In this document: positions 49,076 through 58,255 of the stretch, piece after piece
Position numbering within the stretch: position 1 is the stretch's first letter
Layout: the number at the start of each line of letters is the position of its first letter
From: Mesorhabditis belari
Taxonomy: Eukaryota > Nematoda > Chromadorea > Rhabditida > Rhabditidae
Direction: 5' to 3'
Assembly: GCA_958450365.1 (NCBI GenBank)
Contig: CAUEEP010000127.1
Location: 62,001 to 126,000 of the forward strand
Length of the DNA: 64,000 bases
The notes under the pieces: generated by a model
Database searches by the model: none
Told to the model about the DNA's origin: nothing
What the model saw: only the letters and a program-made list of their open reading frames with translations
Position numbers and translations under genes: made by a program

Positions 49076-49130
49076 AATGATAGCCACATCCCTGAATTTT
49101 GCAGAAACACAAGTTCTAAAAAGTCTCGAC

Positions 49131-49596
49131 AGTTTGGGGTGCGACCCGCTTTAACCTTATCATCGAGGATGATTTTGCTTCAGAATAGCCGAATTGCACA
49201 AAGAAGGTTAAAAAGGGTTTCCCCAAAGCGCTTACAACATAACAAGAACGAGCAGCATCCAACACAAGATTAATACTCGTCGGTGGCGACACAAATGTTA
49301 GTAAGCTCTCGCTACAATGTTAAACCAGTTATCTAAACAGGATTTAAAACCTGAAGGGTAGCATAAAGTAAGTTGAGTCTATAATTTTACTGTTTATTAG
49401 TACAAAACCAAAATGCAACAATACCTATTACAAAGACAGCATGCGCATCAAAAGAAACAACCAAAGTCCCCCAAGAGGGAAGGCAAAAGCAACCCGCAGA
49501 CCAAAAAAACAATTTTGGGAAGGGAGAAAAGGGCGAAAAATGCGACGCGAATAATTGCAAAATAGCAACGCAAATAGGAAGGAAACGGACGCGACC
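49131..49596 (-). repeat. 3' LTR of the Gypsy-type element
   Basis: Left end in window orientation, starting AGTTTGGGGTGCGACCCGCT and ending GGAAACGGACGCGACC. Nearly identical to 56212-56677. Confidence 0.93.
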
Positions 49597-49611
49597 ACCC
49601 TCCTCCACGAG
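49597..49611 (-). other. Polypurine tract
   Basis: On the - strand GTGGAGGAGGG directly precedes the 3' LTR. This is the expected place for the primer of plus-strand synthesis and helps fix the LTR boundary. Confidence 0.6.
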
Positions 49612-49743
49612 AAGGGCGGACCCACGCCCTAGTAATAATCACAATCTGACAAAAGGGTTAAAAGACAAGGTTAAGACAAACTAAAAAAGAAAAATTTCAA
49701 CAAACTTTCAAGGCAATCCTTTTTGATGAGACCATTTGCTCCC

Positions 49744-50692
49744 TCAACGGCGACCACCACGTCCACGACCACGAGGTGATTCCATTCGGCCACCAATTCT
49801 CGACGACGAGGCAGCTGGCACATCGTCTTCAAACCATTCTTGATGTCGACGCTTGACCGGAGCTAGGCGATTTTCTTGACGAGGCTTCCTTTGGTGTTCC
49901 ATGGCTTGCATCCATACATCTTTCCATTGATTGTCCAAAACATAACATCCCCACCGCTCGAGATGAAAGTTGGATAGGCTCGTTTCTGAGGCTGTCCTCA
50001 TGAGCAGGTAGATCCTGGTGTCGAAACGATGTGACGGTCCGTATTGTAGATCACGGACATCCATCAACTCGTGGCCATGTTTGAGTGCTGGCTTCAAGAT
50101 ATTTTGGCGGTAGAGTCGCTCGTATTCTCCGGTTGAATCCGACGTGTGGAGCGATGGAAAGACGATGATTTTCACCGTGTTGCGCTTTTTGTTGACTGCC
50201 TTCATTCCGTTGATCAGCCCTTCAAAGATCTTGTCGTTGGCGAGAATCTTCGTGGCTTCCGGTACTTGCATGTAGACTTCTTGCAGTGGCGTCGTTGGAG
50301 AAATAGAAGCAGCGAGTCGTTTCAGATCCTCTTCAGGATTCATTGAGGCTTTTCGCATTTCACACTTCACCTTGCTCTTCAGCACATATGCCAGTTGAAC
50401 GATCACCAAATAGGACCACTTGCGTGTCGGTCAACATCACAATTGCTGGATCCTTCGCTTTCAGCAAGGGAGCAGGGGCTGGCGGCTTTTTTGCCTTCTC
50501 TCTGATTCCGAAGAAGACTTCTTTTGCCCAGTCGTCCAAATAGGCACAGTCTTGCATTCTCAGCTTTTCGTTTCCCGAGCCATAGATTTCACATAAATCG
50601 GCTTGAAGTTCCGGGAAGAGCTTTAAATGGCACCCATCTTCTAAGCGTTCCATCCCTAACAACATAAAATATCTTGTTTTCCGAGAACACAA
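49744..50692 (-). CDS. Unrecognised 3' coding region of the Gypsy-type element (two overlapping frames)
   Basis: Occupies the place where integrase should be. The first part (ATG 50692 or internal MERLEDGCHLKLFPELQADL; ends ICAEEQGEV at 50360) is followed in the +1 frame by a 221-codon ORF. The latter's more conserved-looking core contains NTVKIIVFPSLHTSDSTGEY, YGPSHRFDTRIYLLMRTASE and WGCYVLDNQWKDVWMQAMEH, with a basic, Arg/Gly-rich tail (RGRGRGGRR) suggestive of nucleic-acid binding. Neither the integrase HHCC zinc finger nor a D,D35E triad is seen. The junction may be a frameshift or an intron (AAG|GTGAAG). No homolog is recognised; a captured host gene or a novel retroelement ORF are both possible. 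Confidence 0.6.
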
Positions 50693-53405
50693 AATCAGCC
50701 ATTTTCATGGGGCTTTTGTTTCCTTCAAAGCAAATCGACTCGTCCCACTTTTGATTCTCCCAGAATCTCTTAAATTGTTCAAAAGCTGGGTCCATTTCCA
50801 TACTCTTTTGCCATGAGTCTTTCGACTCTCGTGTCTCACCTACAAACATTTCATTTACAATTCTGTCGAGCCCATACTTGCTTGTGTTGACTTCTTCGGC
50901 TTGTTCCAATTCCGAAAGTACAAGCGGACCACGAGACAATGCATCGGCCACCTTGTTGGCCATTCCCTTCACATACTCAATTTTGATATTTTCATCCTGA
51001 ATTTCTAACGCCCATCTCATTGTTCTTTCTGCCAAGTTTGTTCGAGTTAACAACGAAACGAGTGCCTGATGATCGGTGCGAACGATCACAGTTAAACCAT
51101 AAATGTATTGACGAAATTTTTCTAAGGCAACTTTGATTGCAAGCGCTTCAAGATCGGTAGGGTGATACTTTGTTTGGGCACTATTCAGCCTTCTACTCAT
51201 GAAATGAATCGGATGCAATTGCTTTTTGTTATCTTCTTGACAAAGGACAGCACCTAAACCAGATTTCGAAGCATCAACGTAAATAATAAATGGCTTTGTG
51301 CCGTTTCTGGCCAAATTTACATCTGGTTGAGCTAAAACTGGAGGTGAGCACAATTTCTCTTTGAGCTGTCTGAAAGCTGACTCTTGGGCTTCAGTCCAAT
51401 TCCAATGAACATTTGTCGAAGTCAATATATACAAAGGTCCAGCTATTTTCGCAAAGCCAAGTATAAATTTACGGTAGTAGGAGCACATTCCTAGAAAAGT
51501 ACGTAGTTCTGAAACAGATCTCGGTGCATGACATGACATGATCTTTTCGATCTTGTCGGGATTGGTTTGAACTCCTTGGTCAGTGATCAGGTGACCCAAG
51601 AATTTTACTGATTTTTGTCCAATCATACATTTTGATGCCTTAAATCTTAGTCCTTCGGATCTCATCCGGCTCAGAACTTTCCGAAATGTTTCTAGGTGTT
51701 TCTCCCAAGTTTCTGTTGCGATAATCACGTCATCAATGTACACGAAGACCGTGTCTCCAAGTAGATCTTCTAAAACGCTCTGCATTAGTCTTTGACAAGT
51801 GGCTGGAGCGTTACAGAGTCCAAATGGCATAACGGTGAATTCTAGTAATTCATTCAAGATAGCAAAAGCTGTCTTCTCAGCACTTTCTTTGGCAATTGGG
51901 ATTTGCCAAAAGCCCGCAACCATATCAAAGGTGGAGAAGAATTTTTTGTTCGACAAGCTTTGTAGCGTCAAATCCATATTTGGCAGTGGGAACGCATCCT
52001 GTTTCATCAGAATATTCAGTTTCCTATAATCAATACAGAGACGTATGGTTCCGTCTTTCTTTTTAACTAGCACGACAGGTGAAGCCCACGGTGAACTAGA
52101 TTTCTGTACAACTTTTTGATCCTTTAGCTTCTGTAACATTTGTTTGACTGTATCGATCATTGCGAGTGGTACTGGGCGAGCTTTCTGCTTTATTGGCAAG
52201 GCGTCCCCTGTATCGATAAAGTGTTGAACGTGCTTCGCCTGTCCCAACTCAAAATCCGATAGCGCAAACACATCTGCAAATTCAGCGATGATCTCCTGTA
52301 ACTCTGTATCTATAGGGCATTTGTTATCAACTAGTTTGTGCCAAATACTTTCAATTCTCACTGAGTCAAAAAGCTGTTCAGCTGTGCACTGATTATTCTC
52401 CGTATTCAAATTCAACATTTCCGAGCATTGTTTGGTGGACTTTGTTCCTAGTTGTGATTCAACTGCCTCCCATTCGATGACATTTTTCCCATCGATCATT
52501 TCAGCTAGAAGAGGGTCACGTTTACGCAACAAGAGGGGGTTTTCTTGTGCATTTCGAACTAGTAATTTGCCATTGCCATTTTTGTCCAAAGCCACAACAT
52601 ATTCATGCTTAAAGAACGACACAAGGTGTACTCCTGAGTACTCTCCTCGGATAGGTATAATTCGGTTACTGCCCGGTAGTATGACTTCATTGCTTGTAAA
52701 GCTCACAGTTGTGTGCTTTGTTTCAATTGGTGACTTATCTGCGGCGATAGATTCTTCATCAACCCACAACGAGACACGAATTCCTGCTTTATGTAGACCG
52801 TTCATACCTAGCAACACTGTGTCATCTTCCCGATCAAGAATATAAAAACCGATGGTTGCCGTCTGGCCGTCATTGACTTTCACTGGCAGTTTGCAACGTC
52901 CGATTAATGGCATCAAATTTCTTGAAGCATCAAGAATGTGGAGTTCTTGAGCCGATTTTCTTTCAAGGGAAATATCGAAATTTTTCAAGGCCGCATGTGG
53001 ATTCGAGTTAGCTTTTCTTAAAAATGCTTTAGATACTAGCGAGATATCTGCGCCTGTGTCAATCACTATAGTAGCATCCATAAAAGCAATTTGACCCCGA
53101 AGCTTCAATTGTTCTCCCGTAAATTCGCTTTGGTCACCTTTTATGGAGACCATTCTCAATTCATTAACAGTTAAAGAACGTGAAATACTAGAATTCGATT
53201 CACTTAATATTGGGTTATAAAATAGCTGATTTAAGCAAAATAAATGGGATTTAGGGGTCGAGTTCCCCTTCCTCAATAATTGCCTGGGTCGATGACCACC
53301 GCAGCAAGCCGAAAATTCGTCGGCGACACACAAGCTTTTTGTGCAGCACTTAGCACAACGCTTCCATTCCTCAACTGTCTCAAAACAGTCGGCAAGGTTT
53401 CCCAA
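50589..53405 (-). CDS. Gypsy-type Pol: protease, reverse transcriptase, RNase H
   Basis: A 938-codon open frame without stops. The protease active site is TIVIDTGADISLVSKAFLR. The reverse transcriptase shows PVVLVKKKDGTIRLCIDYRK, FSTFDMVAGFWQIP and the catalytic FVYIDDVIIA. The connection to RNase H has GTKPFIIYVDASKSGLGAVL and VIVRTDHQALVSLL, and the RNase H end is KVADALSRGP. Length and order match a Ty3/Gypsy Pol that stops before integrase; the last residues (WVPFKALPGTSSRFM) carry no integrase zinc finger. The ORF overlaps the end of gag by about 130 bp in the -1 frame, the usual arrangement for programmed -1 frameshifting. Confidence 0.93.
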   Translation of the reverse strand: MGNLADCFETVEEWKRCAKCCTKSLCVADEFSACCGGHRPRQLLRKGNSTPKSHLFCLNQLFYNPILSESNSSISRSLTVNELRMVSIKGDQSEFTGEQLKLRGQIAFMDATIVIDTGADISLVSKAFLRKANSNPHAALKNFDISLERKSAQELHILDASRNLMPLIGRCKLPVKVNDGQTATIGFYILDREDDTVLLGMNGLHKAGIRVSLWVDEESIAADKSPIETKHTTVSFTSNEVILPGSNRIIPIRGEYSGVHLVSFFKHEYVVALDKNGNGKLLVRNAQENPLLLRKRDPLLAEMIDGKNVIEWEAVESQLGTKSTKQCSEMLNLNTENNQCTAEQLFDSVRIESIWHKLVDNKCPIDTELQEIIAEFADVFALSDFELGQAKHVQHFIDTGDALPIKQKARPVPLAMIDTVKQMLQKLKDQKVVQKSSSPWASPVVLVKKKDGTIRLCIDYRKLNILMKQDAFPLPNMDLTLQSLSNKKFFSTFDMVAGFWQIPIAKESAEKTAFAILNELLEFTVMPFGLCNAPATCQRLMQSVLEDLLGDTVFVYIDDVIIATETWEKHLETFRKVLSRMRSEGLRFKASKCMIGQKSVKFLGHLITDQGVQTNPDKIEKIMSCHAPRSVSELRTFLGMCSYYRKFILGFAKIAGPLYILTSTNVHWNWTEAQESAFRQLKEKLCSPPVLAQPDVNLARNGTKPFIIYVDASKSGLGAVLCQEDNKKQLHPIHFMSRRLNSAQTKYHPTDLEALAIKVALEKFRQYIYGLTVIVRTDHQALVSLLTRTNLAERTMRWALEIQDENIKIEYVKGMANKVADALSRGPLVLSELEQAEEVNTSKYGLDRIVNEMFVGETRESKDSWQKSMEMDPAFEQFKRFWENQKWDESICFEGNKSPMKMADFVFSENKIFYVVRDGTLRRWVPFKALPGTSSRFM

Positions 53406-55441
53406 AGACCGCTCTTCACAAGGTTTCCCAAAAACCTTTCTCCGTCCAGGCTTCCCAAAAGCCTATCTTCTCCCAGGTTTCCCAAAAACCTCTCTTCTCT
53501 CAGGTTTCCCAAAAACCGATCTTCTCCCAGGTTTCCCAAAAACCTGTCTTCTCCCAGGTTTCCCAAAAACCTCGACGAATCGTCAGTAAAACTTGGTCCA
53601 GCTGCAGTAGGATACCAAGTCGCTAAAGCCTCCCAAAGACTCAGCTGTAGAATTCGACTTACAGCCCCAATCGAGATGTTCCTGCTCGACACCGGCGAAC
53701 CTACATGTGTACAAAAAATAAAGACAAAATTTTTGTTAGTGGGACATAATTGCACAAGATTCGCGCTCGAAGCCAGGGGGTTGGTTGTATTGAATACAAA
53801 AACACAACCGAGTATGGGCCTATTGGGGCTCACGTGGCCATCGTGATTCTTTTCGGCCACCACACTCATCTCCTTGACCTCGGGACACTCGACACGGATC
53901 GACCAAACGACACCATTTGACTTGCACGAGTTATGATTTCCTTTGTTCTGAGTAGGGGCCAAGAAATCCTCTGGGATTTGACCCAGTGTGACGGACGCCA
54001 CCTCTCTTTGTTGTACAGCTTCCTTGCCTATAACAATCTGGCTAACGGTTTGGTTTTTGTGACAAAACCATATACTATGTCCGGACTTTCCGCATTTAAA
54101 GCAATTGTTGTTTCGCAAGCTCCGCGCGTTTACGTTTCTACCGTTCGATACTTGTTGCATTGTTTCTCTAGGCTTCTGTCCAAAGTAATTCAAATTCTCC
54201 GTACCATTTTGCTGGTTGGAATCCGTAGAGTTCTGAAACCATTCACTACTATTTAATCTATTCATTTGTTTTTGTGGTTGCATGTTCGCCTGATTGTTGC
54301 CGCGATTCGGCACAAAAGAATTGAATCGGCGATTGAATCCTTGGTTTGGTTGAATGACTTGAATTTTGGGTGTCATGGAAAGCTTGGAATAGTATTGGCT
54401 ACGGAGAAGACGATTTTTCAACTCAGTATACTGGGTCAGATTTCCTTGCTTATCGACACATGCCTCAACAAAGCTGGAAAATCCTGGGTCGCCGTCTAAA
54501 ATTCTTAGCAGAGCTTGGCATTGCTGCCCGAGCCGCTGTTCTGTTTCTGCAGCGTTAGGATATCCTTGTTGTGCCAGTGTTTCAATGCGTTGGCAAGCAC
54601 CAATAAGATCCGTAATTGAACCAGTGTAGGCGGTGAGTTGATTCTGTGCGACTATTTTAGCCATGGCGGCGGGTCCTCTGAGTTCGCTACTCATATAGCT
54701 GACCATGCCATCAAACGAGCCTTCTTTCAAATATTTGGGTATAGTCTCGTAGATCGATTTAGCATTTCCAATCAAATGTGTCTTGAAAAGATAATGCTTT
54801 TTTTCTTCTGAGGTGGTCGCATTAAAGCGCGCTTTTATCGAGAGAACAAAATCGCAGAAGGGTTCTTGGTTGGGCTTATTTGCAAACGTTTTGATCGGGG
54901 GTAAGTTGGATACATATGCGGCATCTAGGAACGCTGCGGCTGTGTCAACAACTGGTATGTTTTTTGTGGTGAGTTTTGACTCGTTACTATCCCCCATACC
55001 GTTCTGCGTTGTTCCTTCCTCGAGTGTTTCCCTCCAGTGGCTCTGGCTCATCATCGTCTCCGCGGTGCGCAACGGTGATGCCTGAATCAAATACTTGTTT
55101 CCTCTTTCCCACTCCTTCTCTATATGCTCCTCAAACTTTATACCTTTCTTATAGGCTGAGGGCTCCTTCATGTAATTGGTCCTGTCTTCGACCGAATCGG
55201 TGAGCATCGCCTGAATAACAGAATATGCTTCTTCCTCTTTGCAGTTCAACATGTCACAAATTTTTATTAGTGTATTGTGGTCTCCAATACATCTATCAAC
55301 TTTCCTAATCAACTCTGTTCGCTTGATCATAAACGTATCGCAAAGTGAGTCAATCAACTCTTTCTGTTCTATGTATTTCTCATAGAACTCTGTAAGCGCT
55401 TCTTTCGATTCAAAGCCCAGTTCATTGCATACTTTGATCAT
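53273..55441 (-). CDS. Gag-like protein with CCHC zinc knuckle
   Basis: A 722-codon open frame. The N-terminal third is acidic and helical-looking. The middle resembles a retrotransposon capsid (FCDFVLSIKARFNATTSEEK, LKNRLLRSQYYSKL). A zinc knuckle NCFKCGKSGHSIWFCHKNQ (C-x2-C-x4-H-x4-C) gives RNA binding. The C end carries a 12-residue tandem repeat (GEDRFLGNL-type), then overlaps pol. The start codon lies in ATGA with the stop of the preceding 106-codon ORF. Confidence 0.85.
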   Translation of the reverse strand: MIKVCNELGFESKEALTEFYEKYIEQKELIDSLCDTFMIKRTELIRKVDRCIGDHNTLIKICDMLNCKEEEAYSVIQAMLTDSVEDRTNYMKEPSAYKKGIKFEEHIEKEWERGNKYLIQASPLRTAETMMSQSHWRETLEEGTTQNGMGDSNESKLTTKNIPVVDTAAAFLDAAYVSNLPPIKTFANKPNQEPFCDFVLSIKARFNATTSEEKKHYLFKTHLIGNAKSIYETIPKYLKEGSFDGMVSYMSSELRGPAAMAKIVAQNQLTAYTGSITDLIGACQRIETLAQQGYPNAAETEQRLGQQCQALLRILDGDPGFSSFVEACVDKQGNLTQYTELKNRLLRSQYYSKLSMTPKIQVIQPNQGFNRRFNSFVPNRGNNQANMQPQKQMNRLNSSEWFQNSTDSNQQNGTENLNYFGQKPRETMQQVSNGRNVNARSLRNNNCFKCGKSGHSIWFCHKNQTVSQIVIGKEAVQQREVASVTLGQIPEDFLAPTQNKGNHNSCKSNGVVWSIRVECPEVKEMSVVAEKNHDGHVSPNRPILGCVFVFNTTNPLASSANLVQLCPTNKNFVFIFCTHVGSPVSSRNISIGAVSRILQLSLWEALATWYPTAAGPSFTDDSSRFLGNLGEDRFLGNLGEDRFLGNLREERFLGNLGEDRLLGSLDGERFLGNLVKSGLWETLPTVLRQLRNGSVVLSAAQKACVSPTNFRLAAVVIDPGNY
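53397..53577. repeat. 36-bp tandem repeat at the gag C terminus
   Basis: About five units of roughly 36 bp (TTCTCCCAGGTTTCCCAAAA-ACC type) encode LGNLGEDRF-type repeats on the - strand. Units differ by a few bases (LREERF, LGEDRL, LDGERF variants). They also read open on the + strand, which explains a spurious FPKNLSS-repeat ORF there. Confidence 0.88.
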
Positions 55442-55758
55442 ACAATCATTCCCCGCAACCCCTTTCTTTTCGGTTCTATTGCGTAGGCTTCAGCCAATTT
55501 TGCTTCCGCCTCCTTCAACTTATCGCAGTCGAGCCAAAGCTCTTCAAGCAATTTCTTGCTCTCGATGCTAATGGCCGCTTTTTGACGATTAGTTGTTTTC
55601 TTGCAAGAGCATAGAACACTTACAAGAGTTTCAACTTTTTCTTCAACGCCTTCTTTCAGCTTTTCCACAAGATTCCCAAACACTTGTTTCGAAACACTTA
55701 CATTCTCTAGGAGCCCCTCTTCGTGTCGACTCGCAGCATCAGTTATCTTGCCTGTCAT
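55438..55758 (-). CDS. Short leader ORF upstream of gag
   Basis: A 106-codon ORF from MTGKITDAASRHEEGLLENV, rich in Lys, Glu, Leu and Ala with coiled-coil-like spacing (KKLLEELWLDCDKLKEAEAK). Its stop overlaps the gag start as ATGA, which suggests translational coupling or a frameshift joining the two. It could be the true N terminus of gag. Confidence 0.6.
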   Translation of the reverse strand: MTGKITDAASRHEEGLLENVSVSKQVFGNLVEKLKEGVEEKVETLVSVLCSCKKTTNRQKAAISIESKKLLEELWLDCDKLKEAEAKLAEAYAIEPKRKGLRGMIV

Positions 55759-56196
55759 CTTTTCAATTTACCCTGAAAATATATAAATTAGCGTTGTAGA
55801 CGGAAAGTAATCGAAAACAAAGCAATATAATCAACATGGGTGTAAATTTGCGAATAACGATCGTGGGGAAAGTAATTTCGGAGTTTCATGCGCAAGAAAT
55901 ATGCCGATACTTTCAAGAATCAAAATTCTTCGACTCATGAGGAAAATAATTGATTCAAATCACAAATGAATTGTTCCTGGTCGGATTCATTGAACTAAAC
56001 GAATGTTTGTTCAAAACGCCTCTGCAAGTCTTTCTATTCGACTTATGATTCCAATGAGGTCAAAATTTACCCTTTCTCTCGGGTCATAAGAGTCGGATCA
56101 ACCGTTTCTCCTAACAGATCCCTTTCAGCCTTTCTGTTCAGCTGGATCTTTCATTTTTCCTCTTAGTTCAACCACTGTCCTCCCAAAGGCTTGTGG

Positions 56197-56212
56197 ATCG
56201 GTTCGGCCCCCA
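56197..56212 (-). other. Primer-binding site
   Basis: On the - strand TGGGGGCCGAACCGAT directly follows the 5' LTR. TGG complements the CCA end of a tRNA and CGAACC matches a T-arm, as for tRNA-primed reverse transcription. The tRNA identity was not determined. Confidence 0.75.
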
Positions 56213-56677
56213 GTTTGGGGTGCGACCCGCTTAACCTTATCATCGAGGATGATTTTGCTTCAGAATAGCCGAATTGCACAAAGAAGGTTAAAAAGGGTTT
56301 CCCCAAAGCGCTTACAACATAACAAGAACGAGCAGCATCCAACACAAGATTAATACTCGTCGGTGGCGACACAAATGTTAGTAAGCTCTCGCTACAATGT
56401 TAAACCAGTTATCTAAACAGGATTTAAAACCTGAAGGGTAGCTAAAAAAGTAAGTTGAGTTTATAATTTTACTGTTTATTAGTACAAAACCAAAATGCAA
56501 CAATACCTATTACAAAGACAGCATGCGCATCAAAAGAAACAACCAAAGTCCCCCAAGAGGGAAGGCAAAAGCAACCCGCAGACCAAAAAACAATTTTGGG
56601 AAGGGAGAAAAGGGCGAAAAATGCGACGCGAATAATTGCAAAATAGCAACGCAAATAGGAAGGAAACGGACGCGACC
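56212..56677 (-). repeat. 5' LTR of the Gypsy-type element
   Basis: Right end in window orientation, starting AGTTTGGGGTGCGACCCGCT and ending GGAAACGGACGCGACC. Same length as the left LTR. Confidence 0.93.
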
Positions 56678-56959
56678 CGACAAAAGTTGTCAAAAGAAAA
56701 AAGTTGTCATTTTTGAGTATTAAAATGTGTATTAATACCAAATTTGAATAGAAATTAGGATAAAAATTAGCATTTTTTCAAAAAACCACTTTGGAAAATC
56801 CATAAAATGATAGTACCAAGAATGCTTTATTAACAGCAACAACAAAAAAAAATATTTGAGCGAGAATTTCTAATTCAAAAATCAGTAACAGCTTCAGCTG
56901 AATTAGCTGAAAAACTTGATCATTCAAGCCCTGGATATTAATCCATCAATTTCTGATCA

Positions 56960-57260
56960 TCAATCAATTTCTGGTCGGTGCCAAGCGTCGATAATGGCAA
57001 GCTTGAGCTCATCAACGTTCCGATAGGTCTTGTTTTCGTCGTAAATTTTGCGAACCATAGATGCCCCTAAGTTTTTGATAACATTCAAGTCAGTAGAACA
57101 AGCTGGCCAGGAGAGAAGAGGGATTCTCTTGCGTCGCAACCATTTCTATGTGCGCCGACATCTGTGAATCGGAGCACCATCCAGGATAAAAATCAAACTT
57201 TTGTTGCTATTCCAGCGCCAAAAAGGCAAAATTCCACGTTCGTTTCGGTAATAGCAAAAA
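56960..57260 (-). pseudogene. Tc1-like transposase C-terminal fragment
   Basis: On the - strand DGAPIHRCRRT, then (after a stop) LLSWPACSTDLNVIKNLGAS, NKTYRNVDELKLAIIDAWHR. This is the Tc1-type WPxxSxDLNxIEN-LW region and the following helix. It has an in-frame stop and lacks the first half. 56680-56950 and 57260-57680 show nothing else recognisable. Confidence 0.7.
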
Positions 57261-57689
57261 CGAATCAGATTTTGCACGAGTCATGGTCTGGAAAGTAGCT
57301 AAGCTAAGCGACTTTTGCTATTAAAGACAATGCTATGGGCATTAGTAAGGCAAACACTAAAAAAAGAAATCCTCAAACTTTGGAGGAAGGGTGATTGTAG
57401 TTCAACCATTCTGGAAGTTTAATTGAATTGAAGGATTACATGAAGACTGACTACAATTAGATAACTAAACCAAAGTTAAACTAACGGCTTACGCACCACT
57501 CCAAGGTACACGGTTGGAGAAAACTGAAAAATAAGGACTAAAAAGAATAGAACCAGCTGAAAGGGGGGCTTGTTTACTTCAACATTTCCTCGAATTATTG
57601 CGAAAAAATTATGCTTCCAACTTTTTATTTTTTGGTATTTTTTATTTCTTCACTTCTTCTATTGCACTCGAGAATCTGCCACCGGACCA

Positions 57690-57830
57690 ATTTTTCAGAA
57701 TCTGCCACCGGAACATATGCGTCATGTGATGCTTCATGAGTTCCTACAAGAGCACAGTGCAGCTGTTAATATTAAAACGATATATGCGGAGGACTCACCT
57801 TCCGAAAGAACGTGTCAAGTATGGTTTGCC
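57690..57830 (+). pseudogene. DD34D mariner transposase 5' fragment
   Basis: Encodes HMRHVMLHEFLQEHSAAVNI then AEDSPSERTCQVWF, almost identical to the N-terminal part of the mariner at 32.2-33.5 kb. It stops abruptly where sequence of the inverted-arm element (57832 on) begins. The far end of the same mariner appears at about 58126-58255. Confidence 0.85.
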
Positions 57831-57831
57831 T

Positions 57832-58125
57832 TTCTGAATTTGTCTTTCTGAAACTGTCTTTGTTCAACAATTCAACAAACGCCTTCGATTTGTTTTAGTG
57901 TGGGAATGAATCATCGCATCAACCCATTCATGCTGCAATATTATTAACTGTTCGTAGGCGTAGCTTTTCCAAGTTGGTGTATATTTTTATTGTTATATGG
58001 CAAAAGAACTGGAAAGAAAAGATAACTTTAGCAAAAAGCACTAAAAATGTTTTTGAAGGCGAAGCTGCCATGTGTGAGACGTTTTGTCCTATCGCCCAGA
58101 CGTAAAAATGCCCAAAACAGCGCCG
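57832..58125. repeat. Fragment of the inverted-arm element
   Basis: Matches 61975-62275 and the complement of about 41110-41440 (GTGGGAATGAATCATCGCAT, CATTCATGCTGCAATATTAT, GGCAAAAGAACT). It lies between two mariner pieces, so it records an insertion or rearrangement. Confidence 0.8.
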
Positions 58126-58255
58126 GAGCATGAGTAATGAGCTTGCAGGAGAACACTTCAATTCGGAAGTAGCGATCAAAAATTGGCTCTAAAAGTTTTT
58201 CGATTCAAAACCAAAATCCTACTACGAAAGAGGAATACGCAAATTGTCCCTTATT
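58126..58255. pseudogene. DD34D mariner 3' fragment
   Basis: GAGTAATGAGCTTGCAGGAG through CAAAATCCTACTACGAAAGA matches the complement of about 32340-32460 in the full mariner, i.e. the transposase C-terminal part. Confidence 0.8.

Larger units (their letters stand above)
49131..56677 (-). mobile_element. Gypsy-type LTR retrotransposon, young, without recognisable integrase
   Basis: Two 466-bp LTRs (49131-49596 and 56212-56677) bound about 6.6 kb of internal DNA on the - strand. The sequence CGAC directly flanks both ends (TCTCGAC before, CGACAAAAG after), a 4-bp target duplication. A primer-binding site and a purine-rich tract sit at the expected LTR junctions. The LTRs differ only by a few small changes (CTTTAACC versus CTTAACC; GCATAAAGTAAG versus GCTAAAAAAGTAAG; the length of one A run). 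The order is short 5' ORF, gag, protease-RT-RNase H, then an unrecognised 3' coding region. Confidence 0.92.

Noticed and set aside
53280..53846. + strand ORFs with FPKNLSSPR-type repeats
   Set aside because: Antisense reading of the gag C-terminal repeat within an intact retroelement frame.
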